From Ditylenchus dipsaci (taxonomy: Eukaryota; Nematoda; Chromadorea; Rhabditida; Anguinidae), in the NCBI GenBank assembly GCA_004194705.1, contig SADC01001320.1:1-64000 (forward strand): 64,000 bases of DNA. Reading direction: 5' to 3'. Of the stretch, positions 12,337-23,345 are shown piece after piece. Position numbers and translations under genes: made by a program. The notes below the pieces were generated by a model. It searched no databases, had not been told where the DNA came from, and saw only the letters and a program-made list of their open reading frames with translations. Position 1 is the first letter of the stretch; each line of letters begins with the position of its first letter.

Positions 12337-12740
12337 CAGTCAACCTCGATTTAGTGGCACCCCCCAAAAGTTCGTTCCGCCTAGGGTCGACACTTTTTAA
12401 CCCAATTTGCAAAATATTTTATCGATTCTGTTATGACAGTCTGGTCGAAAATATCGTGAGGACACTCTTATGACACTGGACACTCGATTTAAGGACAGAA
12501 GTTTGTTCGCACCTTGGTCCGAGCGCGTTTTTTAACCAAAGATTTTTAATTTTTTGCCAGTTCTCTTTTGAAAGTCTGGTCCCAAATATTGCAAAGATTC
12601 AGATTTTGGCGATGCTTTTTCAGAAATTCAAAATATTCACTTCTTAAAAAAGCAAAAACTCGATTGAAAAAAGATTTTCCGAAAATTCCTGTCCTTGAAT
12701 CGAGTTTTGTGGTTGGATTGGTAAATTGGAAGCCAAAAAT
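12337..12740. mobile_element. Pogo-type half element
   Basis: TA at 12335-12336 is followed by CAGTCAACCTCGATTTAGTG and the internal words seen in the complete pogo MITE at 14423 (GTTCGTTCC..CCTAGGGTC, and ACAGTCTGGTC). No right terminus is visible, so this copy is truncated. Confidence 0.5.
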
Positions 12741-12744
12741 GTTA

Positions 12745-13525
12745 AAAAAAAATCGGTCATAAATAAGCCAAACCGTTCAAATTTCGATACCAAAAAAAAG
12801 CTGAGTTTACCTCTTCTCTTGTAATTTCTGAGTGACTTTTGTTTAATTTTTGTGCTGATTTTTGCCTTACCTTGTAGCTCTTGAGTCCTCTTACAAGTAT
12901 TGACCAAGCATCATGGAGTTGAACGGCGATATGACATGTCTTGCGCAGCTTGAGTAGACTTTTGTCAAGTGAGAAAAATTCGGGTTTAATGTGGTTTCAT
13001 AAATGGTTCCAATTCAATGGTTCATATGTAGGCAAACGACATACCATTATAAAGCCCGGACAGAGGCTTTATCATGAGCATAAAAGAATATGCTGTGCTC
13101 AATAGATTCACTGCTCACCAGCCTGAAGAAAAAAACTATCCATTTTTCAAAGAGTCTCTTGAGAATAGGGCTAATTAAGGGCCGTCGCACACAAGTTCAA
13201 GGGTCTAATTTTGCGATATATATGCTCAGCAGGTCTGAAAACCCCCAGGTAGTAAAAGTTACAGTCCGCCTTCTCGTGTTAAGTGTAAAAATTTGATTTT
13301 CGAGTTGAAAATAGTGTAGAGATGCGGTGCATCAAGCAGCGTGGCCGCGAGCTAGGGCCCGGCAGCCGTGCCAACGCAGGCTAGTCATTACAATATTTAG
13401 GACAATAAAATTGTATTATACCATATCTATTAAAAATACCCATTTAAATATTGATATTAATTACTGACATTCATTGATTTTTCCAGAATTTTTTTTTATA
13501 GCTGAAGGCTCATTGCTGACTAATT
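12745..13525. other. No recognisable gene; GC-rich block at 13325-13385
   Basis: No supported exon. The GC-rich stretch at 13325-13385 (GGCCGCGAGC..AACGCAGGCTAG) resembles in reverse the GCCTGCGTTG block at 6424, so it is probably repeat-derived. Confidence 0.5.
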
Positions 13526-13531
13526 AATTAT

Positions 13532-13697
13532 ATGGAATTATTATTTACTGAAGAAAGCAAAGGCACTGCCGACTTTCCTCAGAGACCCTTTTGTAACATA
13601 TTTTATATTATGAACACACAACAGTGTGCCCAGGTTTTGTAGTCTGCCGTGATTTTCACTATTATCTAGACCTTTGCTAGGAGAAATCAAAAGGTGT
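13532..13697 (+). pseudogene. F-box family copy 3
   Basis: ATG at 13532 begins the MELLFTEES-type leader. The exon then tracks the family to about 13697, including the VVCRDF-type F-box end, but has several indels within 30 codons. No second exon follows. It is dead. Confidence 0.65.
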
Positions 13698-13719
13698 GTC
13701 AAACCATCTTCACCGTGTC

Positions 13720-14420
13720 CGAATCAGAAAACAGGGTTTAAAACCTTAAAAGATAAAAAAATTTTAATCCCTCTTTCCTATCCCAAGTGGAATGACCACT
13801 TGTTTGGTTGGTTCAAACTAAAAAATTTAAAGTTAAAAAATTTTTAATTTAAACAGACTAAAAATCTAAAAAAATTTCACTGAAAGTTAGAATGCGAGTG
13901 AAAAAACTCATTGGCGCACTTAAAGGGAGAGCGAGAAACGCGAGTGAAAGTAAGACTTATAGGCAATTCTTTATTGGCTACATAGTGTGTACTACACACT
14001 GAGAGTGAGAGTGCAAGTCAGGTGAGAGTGAAAGGAAAATCCGCTAATTGGATATGAAGCTTAAACCACCTACAAAATTGAAGGATCAGTTAATCGGGGA
14101 GCAGAAAGTATTCACAAAATGATAGAATGATCGCTACCCAATCATGTTCTGTCACGGTTTGATAATGCTAAAAACTCGATTATTGACTTGCAGGAATTCC
14201 AGTGCAGGAGTAGTAGTAGCTGGTACTCAGGTTGTTGTACCTACGTATCGCGTAATCAGGTGGAAGTGCTTAGGCAGGAACCAAGTAATGGTACCCAATT
14301 CTCAGTATTATAGGTTGTGGAGATATGTGGAAATAAATGAATAATTTTGTTAAACCCAAGGTAATGGATAGGATAACCAAAAAGACAGGTTCAAATAAGG
14401 AAACTAAATAAATATCCGGA
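13720..14420. other. No recognisable gene
   Basis: Contains GAGTGA-rich words at 13885-14035 and a GGTAC-rich stretch at 14215-14300 that resembles the degenerate minisatellite at 25720-26330. No exon is supported. Confidence 0.5.
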
Positions 14421-14422
14421 TA

Positions 14423-14849
14423 CAGTCAAACCTCGATTTAACGACCCCCGCCTCAAGTTCGTTCCCACCTAGGGTCCGACAATTTTTTTAACCCCCATTT
14501 TTTGAAATACTTTATCGATTCTGTTTTGACAGTCTGGTCGCAAATATCGTAAGGATTTCGATTTTGCCGATCGTTTTTCAGAAACCGAGAGTTTTCGCCA
14601 ATAAAAATCAAAAGCTCGATTTAACGACCCCCCTTTTGAAAATTAGGGCGTCGTTAAATCGAGTTTTTTTTTAATAGCGAAAACTCTAAATTTCTGGAAA
14701 ATGATCGGTGAAATCGGAATCCTTACAATATTTGCAACCAGACTGTCAAAAAAGAATCGATGAACTATTTTGAAAATGGGCTTCAAAAAGTGTCGGACCC
14801 TGGGTTGGAACGAACTTGAAGTGCGGGTCGTAAAATCGAAGTTTGACTG
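14423..14849. mobile_element. Pogo-type MITE, 427 bp
   Basis: TA at both borders (14421-14422 and 14850-14851). The ends are CAGTCAAACCTCGATTTAAC and the inverted CGAAGTTTGACTG. The interior is itself partly palindromic around 14640 (GTCGTTAAATCGAG). There is no coding capacity. Confidence 0.8.
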
Positions 14850-15350
14850 TAGAAGTGGTCGATCTGGATGTCCACCTAGGGCAAACTTTTTCATTATGTT
14901 TTGGCTTCACAAAACTTTTACATGCATTACTTTTGAAAATCTCAAAATAATTTGTGAGTAAACAATGCCATTTGGGCGATTTTACCAGAAATAAAAACAC
15001 CCTAGAAAATGGCATTTCACTGTTTAAAACCTTGTTTAAAATGCTCAAATATGAGCAACAAAAAAAAAGGTCTTGGAACCTGAAAACATTTGAAAAATCG
15101 CACAGATGGACGACTACTTGGTTAGGTCGGTGGCTCTTTCAGTCCACAAAGAGACTAGTCAATACCTTAGAGAATTAGGTCACAAGTTTATTATAATTCA
15201 CTAGAATGACAAAATTGTTCTCATTGTTGTTAATATCATATACTTCATGAATAAAATTTTACTAATGTTCAATGAAGCGCTAATGATTTTTGTGAAATGA
15301 CCAAGAGCCTCAAAAAACACAACACGAAGTTGAACGATCATCAAGTAAAG

Positions 15351-16135
15351 TTAGAAATTTATCTTAAAGTAAATTTTAAAATGTATGGTGTGAAAACCAT
15401 TCCTACGAGAAAAGAAAACGATAAACAGAACATAATACATAAAAAGTTGACATCATAGCGAGTTTGTTTCAAGTGCTTCAATTCCATCCGTAATTTCACA
15501 ATCGTATGGTGCAATGAAATAAAAAAACTAATAAACATATATTTGACTATGATTAAATTAAAGGGCCATTGCTACCTGTTATGAATTGTCCCCCGCCAAT
15601 TCAAATTTTTTTCCCTGATCATTGAACTTTTGTACGGGTTTTTTGGTCTGGTTTCTAACAAACAAGGCCTAGAATTTAATTTTAGGTAGAGTTTAGTTAG
15701 AAACCAAGTTCAAAAACCCGTATAGAATTTCAATGATTAGGAAAAAATTTGAAATTGGGGGGAACAACCGTTGTCGGGGACGTAATGGCCCTTTAAATTA
15801 TATAAAATTTTCAGCAATTCGTGCTTGTGAAAATTTGGCTGTGTCTGCTAGTTTTTTTTTTAATAATTTTGTAATGAAAGGAAATAACTCGGGCTGGTGA
15901 ATCCAAAATTGAAATAGATTCTGTAAAATATTTTCGAATCCCGACTGTTTACCAAATTTTTTAATAACACACCTTTTGATGTTCTCCTAGCAAAGGTCTA
16001 GATAATAGTGAAATTCACGGCAGACTGTCGAAACCTGGGCACACTGTTGTGTGTTCATGAATTCAAATATTTTCATAAAGGGTGTCTGGAGGAAGTCGGC
16101 AGGTGGCATTGTTCTTCAGTCAATAATAATTCCAT
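15351..16135 (-). pseudogene. F-box/membrane-anchor family, copy 4
   Basis: On the minus strand, exon 1 runs from 16135 to 15973 with a small deletion in the leader (GAAGAACAATGCC) and an extra A in the ATATTT run. The donor GTGTGT follows. Exon 2 runs from about 15514 to 15351, but its acceptor has mutated from TTTTAG to TTCATT. The intervening 458 nt contain a TTAA-flanked palindromic element at 15562-15792. The exon order F-box then anchor is kept, as in copy 1. Confidence 0.65.
15562..15792. mobile_element. TTAA-flanked palindromic MITE
   Basis: TTAA at 15558-15561 and 15793-15796 border ends AGGGCCATT..AATGGCCCT. The two halves are near-perfect inverted copies, sharing CCCGCCAATTCAAATTTTT-like sequence. 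A TTAA target is typical of piggyBac-type mobilisation. Related copies lie at 24949 and 49986. Confidence 0.8.
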
Positions 16136-16244
16136 ATATTAATAGTAAGCAAATGAGCCTTCAGCAATAAAAAAAAATCTCTCAAAAGCTTTAGATATCA
16201 GTAAATAATAGTGTAAATAGCATTTTTAAATCAATAAGTGCATA

Positions 16245-16393
16245 CAGTACACTCTCGATTCAAGACACTCACGATAAACGGACACCCATGGCCGCCCAAT
16301 TTAGCAAGTGGACGATATTTATTGGAAAACGTACCCCGATAAGCGGACACCTTTCGTCGGTAACGAGGGTGTCCGTTTATCCAAGTTCGACTG
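16245..16393. mobile_element. Pogo-type MITE, 149 bp
   Basis: Bordered by TA (16243-16244 and 16394-16395), with ends CAGTACACTCTCGATTC and the inverted GTTCGACTG. Inner words such as GATAAGCGGACACC recur in inverse orientation at 43591-43723. Both copies sit at the same position in the flank of an F-box unit. Confidence 0.75.
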
Positions 16394-16749
16394 TATGGCA
16401 TATCAAATTTCTCAAATATTGTAATCAACACGATTTTACCAGTCGTTCCTGAATACGGCCTGTGTGACTGTCGATTGCACGAGATAAATTCGAGAGATGA
16501 TTGTAATTAGATCTGCTAGTAAAATTTCAATATCATGACGGACAGCTAAAAAATTGTAAACAAACAGCTAAATTATTTCGGACATTTTTTAAATCACAGA
16601 AAAATTAAAACTGAAACTCCCGCTTTTTAACAATATTGACTAACTGCGGCAATGCTTTCAACAAAATAAACTCAGTGAAAGCAGAAATAGGGCTTGGACC
16701 ATGGGTATATGCCCGAACATGTGCCCAAGCAATAAGTCGGGAATTATTA

Positions 16750-17000
16750 TGAATATGAAATTTTTATTTATTTTATTTATTCATACGCAAAATGTATTAA
16801 TACAATCACGCAACTAAAACAAGTACAAAGTTAAGAAAATGTAAGTCACACTCCTTATAGGCTGCTACACTTACATATTAATCAGCAAACGGCAAGCGTT
16901 AGATTTTTTGATTCTTGCAAAATTACAACGAAATTTTCAATAAAGTGACAGCATAAAATAAAATTCAACTTTGATCAGATAAATTTTACAATATTGGTAA
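16750..17000 (-). other. A/T-rich tail resembling a LINE 3' end
   Basis: Read on the minus strand, the block ends in AATAAATAAAATAAATAAAA (16754-16780), like the tail of the LINE at 2366. It could instead be a cluster of poly(A) signals for the broken gene to its right. Confidence 0.35.
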
Positions 17001-17311
17001 TTTGGCTAATAAAAATTTGATGACAATATTTAAACTACTACCGAAAATTTGCGAGGTTATTGGATTTTTTTTACAGTTAGATCAGATACATAAAACTTCA
17101 AGAGACCACATTTTTTGTTTATTTTCAAAGGTTTGTTTTCTATGTGCATGGAGTTTGGCTAGCTCAATTTCAGTCATGTCACGCCTCACAAGAGGTTTGT
17201 GGTGCATTAGCAAAGTTAGGGAGAAACTTACGGAATGAGTAGAGGAAAGGTGTCACGAGATTCTTTGTTGGTAAAGTGAACCTTGAGATTTTCTGGGTCT
17301 CCCATTCTTTT

Positions 17312-17788
17312 TTATGGCCATGTCGTCTCAGTTCCATAGGCGAAGGTCACCAGCCACTCCAATCTCAGTCGCAATGCTCTCACAATTTCAGTGTCATTCT
17401 TGGTAGTTTTGTCTTCATTCTCCATCTCTGGCATGCGTTCATAATAGCAGTGCAACTTTTCTCTTGCATATCTCTATGGGCAACAATAGTGTCAGTGATG
17501 ATTTTGGAAATTGTTGATGAGTTGATGAGAGTGTCTTTGCCATTTTCCAAAATATCGTCTTGACCTTCTTTGATACTTTCATTGGAGTCCATATCATTAT
17601 TTTTCCACCTCTTCTGCAACTGCTTATTTTGACTAAGTAATTTATGGAAAACGAGAGAACATCACGAGCAGCATCTCTAGCTTGGTGATAAAGAATGTAT
17701 TCATTTTTAGAAAATGTAGTCAGGTCGAGGATTGATTTCTCCAAATCTCGGTATTAAATGAAAAGGTTGAAACAGCAGAATTAGGCAT
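17312..17788 (-). pseudogene. Unrecognised broken gene
   Basis: The minus strand reads as protein in three successive frames. MPNSAVSTFSFNTEI starts from an ATG at 17788. EKSILDLTTFSKNEYILYHQ then QARDAARDVL follow, and later KQLQKRWKNNDMDSNE and an acidic/charged stretch. Finally MPEMENEDKTTKND leads to a stop at 17312. A further coding-like piece (PLVRRDMTEIELAKLHAHRK) lies at about 17200-17110. The composition is charged, with no membrane segment. I do not recognise the family. At least two one-base shifts break it, so it is a pseudogene or affected by assembly indels. Confidence 0.5.
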
Positions 17789-18140
17789 TGTCGATCAGCA
17801 ATCAATAGTCAGAGAAAAGAGAAATATTGTAGGAAAGCACAGAAAAGCTCTACAGCAGAGATGAATCACCAGTAAATAAAATCTAGACAGGAAAATGGAA
17901 AGGCTGCCTTTCCCTGTGAAAGCAACAACAAGAATTCAAAAATGCATATGAAATGTCCGGCTCTATATGTGTTCGAGTACACAAAAAAATGCCTTGCCCC
18001 CTGTGGTTTTTTTTGCAAAAATTTTTTTTCTTCTAATTTTAAAAACAATTAATATACACTTTTAACCAATTTTAAGCATAAAAAAAATTTTGGTGTAAAA
18101 TGTCAAAAAAAAATTGTTACCTTGGTCCACTAAGCTGATA

Positions 18141-18612
18141 TAGGCTTAGGAAAGGGTAGGTAAGCGTACGTTAGGACTAGGGTGTCGAGGCCTCTTTTCG
18201 AGGCCTCGACAACCCTAGTCCTCGACAGTCCTTGACAAGTCCTCGACAACTCCCTGGACTCGAACCGACTCGAAAGTTTTTGAGGCCTTGACTCGAACCG
18301 AAACTCAAAAATTTTCGAGTGTTCGAGTCTAAAACTCGAAATCGAGGCTCGAAACTCGAAAAATGACTATACATTTGTTTTCAAGGCCTGGAAACTCGAA
18401 AAAAGGACTCGAATTTTTTTCGAGGTTTCGAGACTCGAAAAAAGGGACTCGAAACTCGAAAAATTGTTTTCGAGTCCAAAACTCGAAAATCGAGGCCTCG
18501 ACTCGACAACCCTAGTTAGGACGAACTCAAACATGTTTTTCATACTTTTTTCTTCTTTTCTTCTCTTTAAAACAGCTGTCCTACATACGCTGGCCTACTC
18601 TTGCCTAAGTCT
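18141..18612. mobile_element. TAGGCTTAGG-ended element, host of a nested hAT MITE
   Basis: The ends are TAGGCTTAGGAAAGGGTAGG at 18141 and the inverted partner CTACTCTTGCCTAAGTCTA ending near 18612. The same end sequence appears singly near 29215-29250 and 7370. Its body is interrupted by the element at 18178-18514. Confidence 0.5.
18178..18514. mobile_element. hAT MITE with GACTCGAAAA satellite-like body
   Basis: Begins TAGGGTGTCGAGGCCTC and ends GAGGCCTCGACTCGACAACCCTA. It is flanked by a perfect 8-bp duplication, GTTAGGAC (18170-18177 and 18515-18522). The interior is dominated by the words ACTCGAAAA and TCGAGG on both strands. Confidence 0.85.
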
Positions 18613-19045
18613 AAAAAAAACAATAATTTATGAACAAAAATTTGTGCCAAAAAACAGCATGGAAACCAGCCAATATATTACTTAGTTTTATACGCTTTAG
18701 TTCTCAATAGGGTTGGCAACTTTTTAGAGTCAGAATTCCATGAGGAATCAAATACAGTCGAACCTCCTAAATAACGATCACTCTAGGAACCGACCTCAGG
18801 TGATCGTTATTGAGAGCTGATAGTAAATGGCAGTGATCGTTAACGAGAGTGGAATTTCGACAAAACATAAGCCGAACGTTAATGAGAGTTTTTGACAGTC
18901 TTTAAGTTAATTTTTTAGTTTAGTTTAGCACCATAAAATTTCTATTTGGTAACAAAATAATCTTCGATTGTTTTCTTTTTTATATCTTGTTAGCGTTCTT
19001 TGCTATGGCATCATCCAGCTGATTAAACAATTTGAGAGGGGCGGA

Positions 19046-20148
19046 TCAGTGACGAAGTCTGCATACCTGCATAGGACTCTCATTGCTTGGCAGCTTTTCG
19101 GGCTGTGACTGGAGCCTCTTCGTCTTGAGTTCCACCACTTCGGAGTCGCTGCCTTGTTCGGTTTGCTCCAAGTACATGTTTGCCACATCCTCTGCAATTT
19201 CTACCAATGAGAGAGCTACACCAGTTCCGACTTGTTGATCCACGGCAGGTATTCTTCGAGATTGCTTTCGGCTTCATTGCTTGCTTAGAATTGAGCTCAG
19301 AGACGGTTTATTTCGCCAAGGATGTTCTCTTCCTCTTCCTCATCGTCTTCGTCCTAAAATAGAACCATTCAACAACGATTAACAACATTTGAGCTAAATA
19401 AAAATTCCACTTCTTCATTGATCATCGATCACAAACCCAGTCTTTCGGAAGCAACGACTCAAAGTTTTCTGATTTGATGCATCCCATGAATGGCGGATGA
19501 ATTGGAGCGCATGCAGAAGGCTGATCTTGTATTGGCGGTTGTCCTCTATTGATGAGATGCGCTTGCGGAGAAGGAAACGGTGGTGGTGTACCTTCAGATT
19601 CTCGATGATTCCTTGCTTCATTGGCTGAAAGGAAATTCGGTTCAGCATAATTTTGAATTCATCAAATAATTTCAATGAAAAACCTGAGATTCGGCTGTGG
19701 TATTTGGAGAGAAGAATTTTAAAGTGATATGTTCCAGCGTAATGTTCGATATGACCACTAAAACTGTCCAGGGGAAGCAGCACTTTTCATAACTGACGCT
19801 TGAGTTTGAGATACTATTCTTTGAGCGAAGCCTCGAAGATATCTGCTGAAGTGAAATAAAAAAAAATAATTTGATGTTCAAAAAAAATATTTCTGTCATT
19901 CAAGCCTTTTTATTTGCTTTGTTCTTGACTGGCGGCTCCTTGTTCTTGCAGCATCTTGGCTTGGTCGATTTTCCAATGACAAATAGAGGAAGCTTCTCAG
20001 TCCCAGACATGTTCGACCCGACCAGCACTGTGATGACACGGCGCTTCTTTTTTGGAGTTTCCATGGTTAGCCTAGAAAATAAATTAACACAACACAAAAA
20101 ATACATAATAAGGCAATGAAAAATATAGGAAACTGTAACGAATTGCAA
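19046..20148 (-). pseudogene. Tigger/pogo DDE transposase remnant
   Basis: On the minus strand, blocks occur in Tigger order. RVITVLVGSNMSGTEKLPLF then KANKKA lie at about 20090-19900 and correspond to the first DDE aspartate region. FSPNTTAESQ lies near 19690, and QPMKQGIIENLKVHHHRFLL with SSIEDNRQYKISLLHAL at about 19635-19520. CFRKTGFV lies near 19440, and an acidic tail containing VALSLVEIAEDVAN at about 19220-19160. The QPMDQG motif reads QPMKQG here, losing the acidic residue. Frames change several times, and introns (for example 19683-19415) may explain only some. The N-terminal DNA-binding region is not visible. Dead copy. Confidence 0.85.
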
Positions 20149-21109
20149 AAAGCAAACAAAAACTTGAAACTTTGTGAATTATTCATGGCAGCAGTTCAAA
20201 AATAACATATAAGAAAAAATCATTTAAATTTGAAAACAAATTCGCCATTTGAAAAAAACTGCATCTGATACAAGAATAAGTGAATTTGACGCTCATGGAA
20301 TATATTTCGGACTGAAAAAAGTTTAAAAAGTTTAAACTAAAAAAATTTTAAAAAAGTTTGTAAATTTAATGCAAGGAGAAGCGTTTGCGCTTGTGAAATC
20401 AGTTTTTATGCTTCAAAAAATGAAAAATTAGGGGAAAAATGAAAAAAGTAATAACGGTACTTTAGTCCTAAAATGATATGTGGCCTAAAATAGGCCGCAA
20501 AACTGCTAGTAACAAATGTGGTACCATGCGGCCTGAAAATAGGCCGCACAAAATTACCATAAACGGCTAAATAGGCCGCGATTGCTTATCCCTGGATTCG
20601 AACCTGTGACCGATTAGGAGATCAATGACCGATGATCAATTTACCAGGGAATCAAATTACATCAAGTGGATGACCACATGGCTTTGTTGGCGCATGGGTC
20701 ACTGTCATCCAAAAAAAGGGCTGCAAACTGGTTCTTCATCTAGCAGATACTGTATTTAAAATCCATGAAATTATTGGTGAAAAACAGCACCAAGGTCAAG
20801 ATAGTAGGTAAAGATATCATTCCAGCTCTTTGACTTTCCTGAAAGTATATAATAAATCCATTTGTGGACTTTGGACCAAAACAGGAATTTGACCAAATGT
20901 TTTATGATGAAACAAGTACGACACCGAATATAAGATTGGCCAAACAATTTAAAATTCAAAGAAGTGATTGTTGAAATAAGCAATTCAATGAAACCCTTTG
21001 TTCATGTAATGTCTTTTTGTTCAAATAGTTGATTGTTGAGTTCTCTAATTGATGAGTTATAGGCGTCCCGAAAATTCTTGGGGATGAGAAGGGGGTGGGT
21101 ATATTATGC

Positions 21110-21290
21110 GTACTTACTTGCGCGTTCCGCAAAAAAATAAAAAGCGCCGCCACCTGCGCCGGATGTTTTCGAAAATAAACGCCGCCGCCGCCTCCGCCGC
21201 CTCCGTCGCCTCCGCCGCCTCCGTAGCTGCCGGCATTTTCAAAATTTTGCCGTTAACACCGGCGTTCCGCCGGCGGCCGCGCAAGTATGA
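21110..21290. repeat. GC-rich block with GCC/TCC triplet repeat
   Basis: An abrupt GC-rich island begins TACTTGCGCGTTCCGC and ends GGCCGCGCAAGTA in inverted orientation, with about 14 triplets of GCC and TCC type at 21180-21230. Probably a small inserted element with TACTTGCGCG ends; no reading frame is supported. Confidence 0.5.
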
Positions 21291-21664
21291 CTGCGTAGCT
21301 TACAGTGAGTATATGACACTAGCATCCGGAATTCTATGTAATGAACGGAACATTTGGTTGATTTGGCCAAAGTTGGTATTAGTTGACTTATATAAGGGCT
21401 TCACTGTATAACGGACAGCTAAATTCGGTTCCTACGTGTATGTTAAATGGAGGGTCGACTGTATTACAAATGCTAAATCAGTCGACCCTTTCAGATGTGC
21501 ATCTTCACCTTATTTTGCCTTTTTATATTGATACTCAATAATAAGAAGACCAAGCTTGAAAAAAATAGACTCTGCGGTGATGGGTAATGAAAAAGCATTT
21601 CTTTTGATAGAGGTTGTGAGGTAGTCAATATTTACCAAATTCTTTTAGAGGTATTGCGAATCCG

Positions 21665-22967
21665 ATGGCTCCATCATTCAATAAAGATTTCTTGTGTGTT
21701 CTTGTCTATTCTGCTGTCAGCACTTACTGTTTTGGACGTTACATTGAAGACTGGAGGTTTCATTTTCCTCTGCTAAATCAAAATTACTTTTTTCATTGTT
21801 TGTTTCCAGGGACCAGCGCGTTCACTATATTCTCGTGGTCGCTATTCTCTGTGTTTTCGTTGTTATGATCGCTGCCCAGTCTATGACATTGCCTTCTTTC
21901 ATTGTGGTCTCATACAAACGGCTTTTCAATCGCTCGGAGGAACAACTCACCACAGAAGAGCTCGAAAGTTACAAAATCTTCTCATTGCGATTTATCGTCT
22001 TCTTGATTGTTGGTTTATTTCTCTACATATGCCGATGTACCTTCGCTACTTGTCAAGTTTCTCTATGGCCAGATGTTAATTTGACTTTTATTGCCTGCCT
22101 TTTCGCTTACTTAGAAATGTCGTACTCTGTTTTCGTAAGTTCAATTCACTGAGATAACCAGTTCCCGGCAGTATCAACTTTCACGTCTTCATTTCAGCAT
22201 ATCACCAAAACAGCAGAGGAAGAAGCTCAATCGATGACAGATACTGATGAGACTAAACAACAGGTATTATATTCTTTATCTAGGAGATTATAGGGTTCAT
22301 GTTAAATTCATAACCGAGAATTCTCCCTTTGTACAGTTGACTACTCATTACCCCAACTGTACACTGTACAAAAGGGTGTTCTTGGGTGTCTCCTTGTTTT
22401 ATTTATCACTATTCATGCAGCAACTGTTTTCAAATCAATTTTTCTCTAACTTTTCACAATCACACCAAACACTAGAAAATTAGCACAATAGTTAAAAAAC
22501 ACAGCGAAGATTAACTGTAAAAATTGGATATTTACCTTGGGTAACCAGTGTTTCGGTGGGCGTTTTCAGTTACAGTCATTTTTGATAGTATCGATTGCGA
22601 AAACTATCGACTCACAAGTGTCTACTTCTGGCTGTCTTTTCGTCTGCCCAAAATGACCTGGATAAAGAATCTTCGATGCGCATACCGTATTTACTCTTTT
22701 TAACGGAACCCCTCAAGGACATATATCTTAGATTAAAAATATATATTTTTTAATTTGTTTGAATTTTTTTATAGCGACTCATTTGTTCATTTAATGAATC
22801 TATTTTAGTTGCTTTTCACGATTGTGAAATTACGGATGGAAGTAAAGCGTTTGAAACAAGCTCGCTGTGATGTCAATCTAGCATATATTCTACTCTGTTC
22901 AGCGTTGTCTCTTATCGTTGGAATGCTTCTGACACTGCTTATTTTTAGATCTCATTTGAATTTCTAA
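21665..22967 (+). CDS. Four-helix membrane protein, four exons, intact
   Basis: Exons 21665-21756, 21810-22134, 22198-22263 and 22809-22967 give an uninterrupted 213-residue protein with canonical GT-AG introns of 53, 63 and 545 nt. Hydrophobic helices lie at about residues 36-53, 90-105, 120-139 and 185-207. A charged loop (RSEEQLTTEELE, 72-83), an acidic stretch in exon 3 (144-161) and a basic coiled segment (VKLRMEVKRLKQ, 167-178) precede the last helix. No family is recognised. A TTTTAG at 21637-21650 just before the start could be an ordinary or trans-splice acceptor. The last exon is shared with the F-box family. An AATAAA lies 53 nt past the stop. A broken paralogue lies at 33304-35798. 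Function unknown; integral membrane location is inferred. Confidence 0.8.
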
Positions 22968-23019
22968 GAAAGATTATTGACTGATTGACTTTTTACTATG
23001 CTTCACGTCATTTCGAGCC

Positions 23020-23025
23020 AATAAA
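23020..23025 (+). terminator. Poly(A) signal AATAAA of the membrane-protein gene
   Basis: The hexamer lies 53 nt downstream of the stop at 22967. The same context (CCAATAAAATGCTG) is conserved after the paralogous last exons at 35851 and, less exactly, near 28708. Confidence 0.7.
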
Positions 23026-23108
23026 ATGCTGGTTAGAATGGTTGTGGGGTCGGGGGAGCGTAAGAACATATACGCCTCTACTTACACGTGCACCTACAGC
23101 CACACCTG

Positions 23109-23246
23109 TCACTGGACACGGACAAAATGTCGTAGGAGCTGAATTTCGCGGCGGCCAAGAACGGCTACTACAGCCTTAGCAACATCATCCAGATCATTGT
23201 CCCCATTACCGTACTTTCTGGCAAGCTCTTCAGCATCGCTGATTTT
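23109..23246 (-). pseudogene. Orphan 3' exon of unknown gene
   Basis: On the minus strand an acceptor-like CAATAG (23247-23252) is followed by 45 open codons. They read KISDAEELARKYGNGDNDLD, then DVAKAVVAVLGRR and a stop at 23109-23111. The composition is strongly protein-like, acidic then basic. The upstream sequence (23260 on) is a foldback element, so the rest of the gene is missing or displaced. I do not recognise the family. Confidence 0.45.
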
Positions 23247-23345
23247 CTATTGATGATTAGTCGAAAAAAAAAGTCTTAAAAAGCAAAAACTCGATGCAAA
23301 AAAGAGTTTTTCGAAAATTCCTGTCCTTGAATCGAGTTTCATAAT

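Larger units (their letters stand above)
18755..21461 (-). mobile_element. Pogo/Tigger transposon, 2.7 kb, TA-flanked
   Basis: The inverted ends are CAGTCGAACCTCCTAAATAA (left) and the complement of TTAAATGGAGGGTCGACTG (right). Both are bordered by TA (18753-18754 and 21462-21463). A Tigger-type DDE transposase remnant lies on the minus strand. Length and organisation fit an originally autonomous element. A GC-rich insertion lies at about 21110-21290, and a tRNA-like block near 20595. Confidence 0.85.

Noticed and set aside
20590..20660. tRNA gene on the minus strand (GGTTCGAATCC-like B box, TGGTAAATTGA A box)
   Set aside because: Acceptor and T stems do not pair when folded by eye and it lies inside the Tigger element, so at most a tRNA-derived fragment.
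21106..21411. 101-codon plus-strand frame with Ala-rich run
   Set aside because: Created by the GCC/TCC triplet block inserted in the Tigger element; no support outside the repeat.
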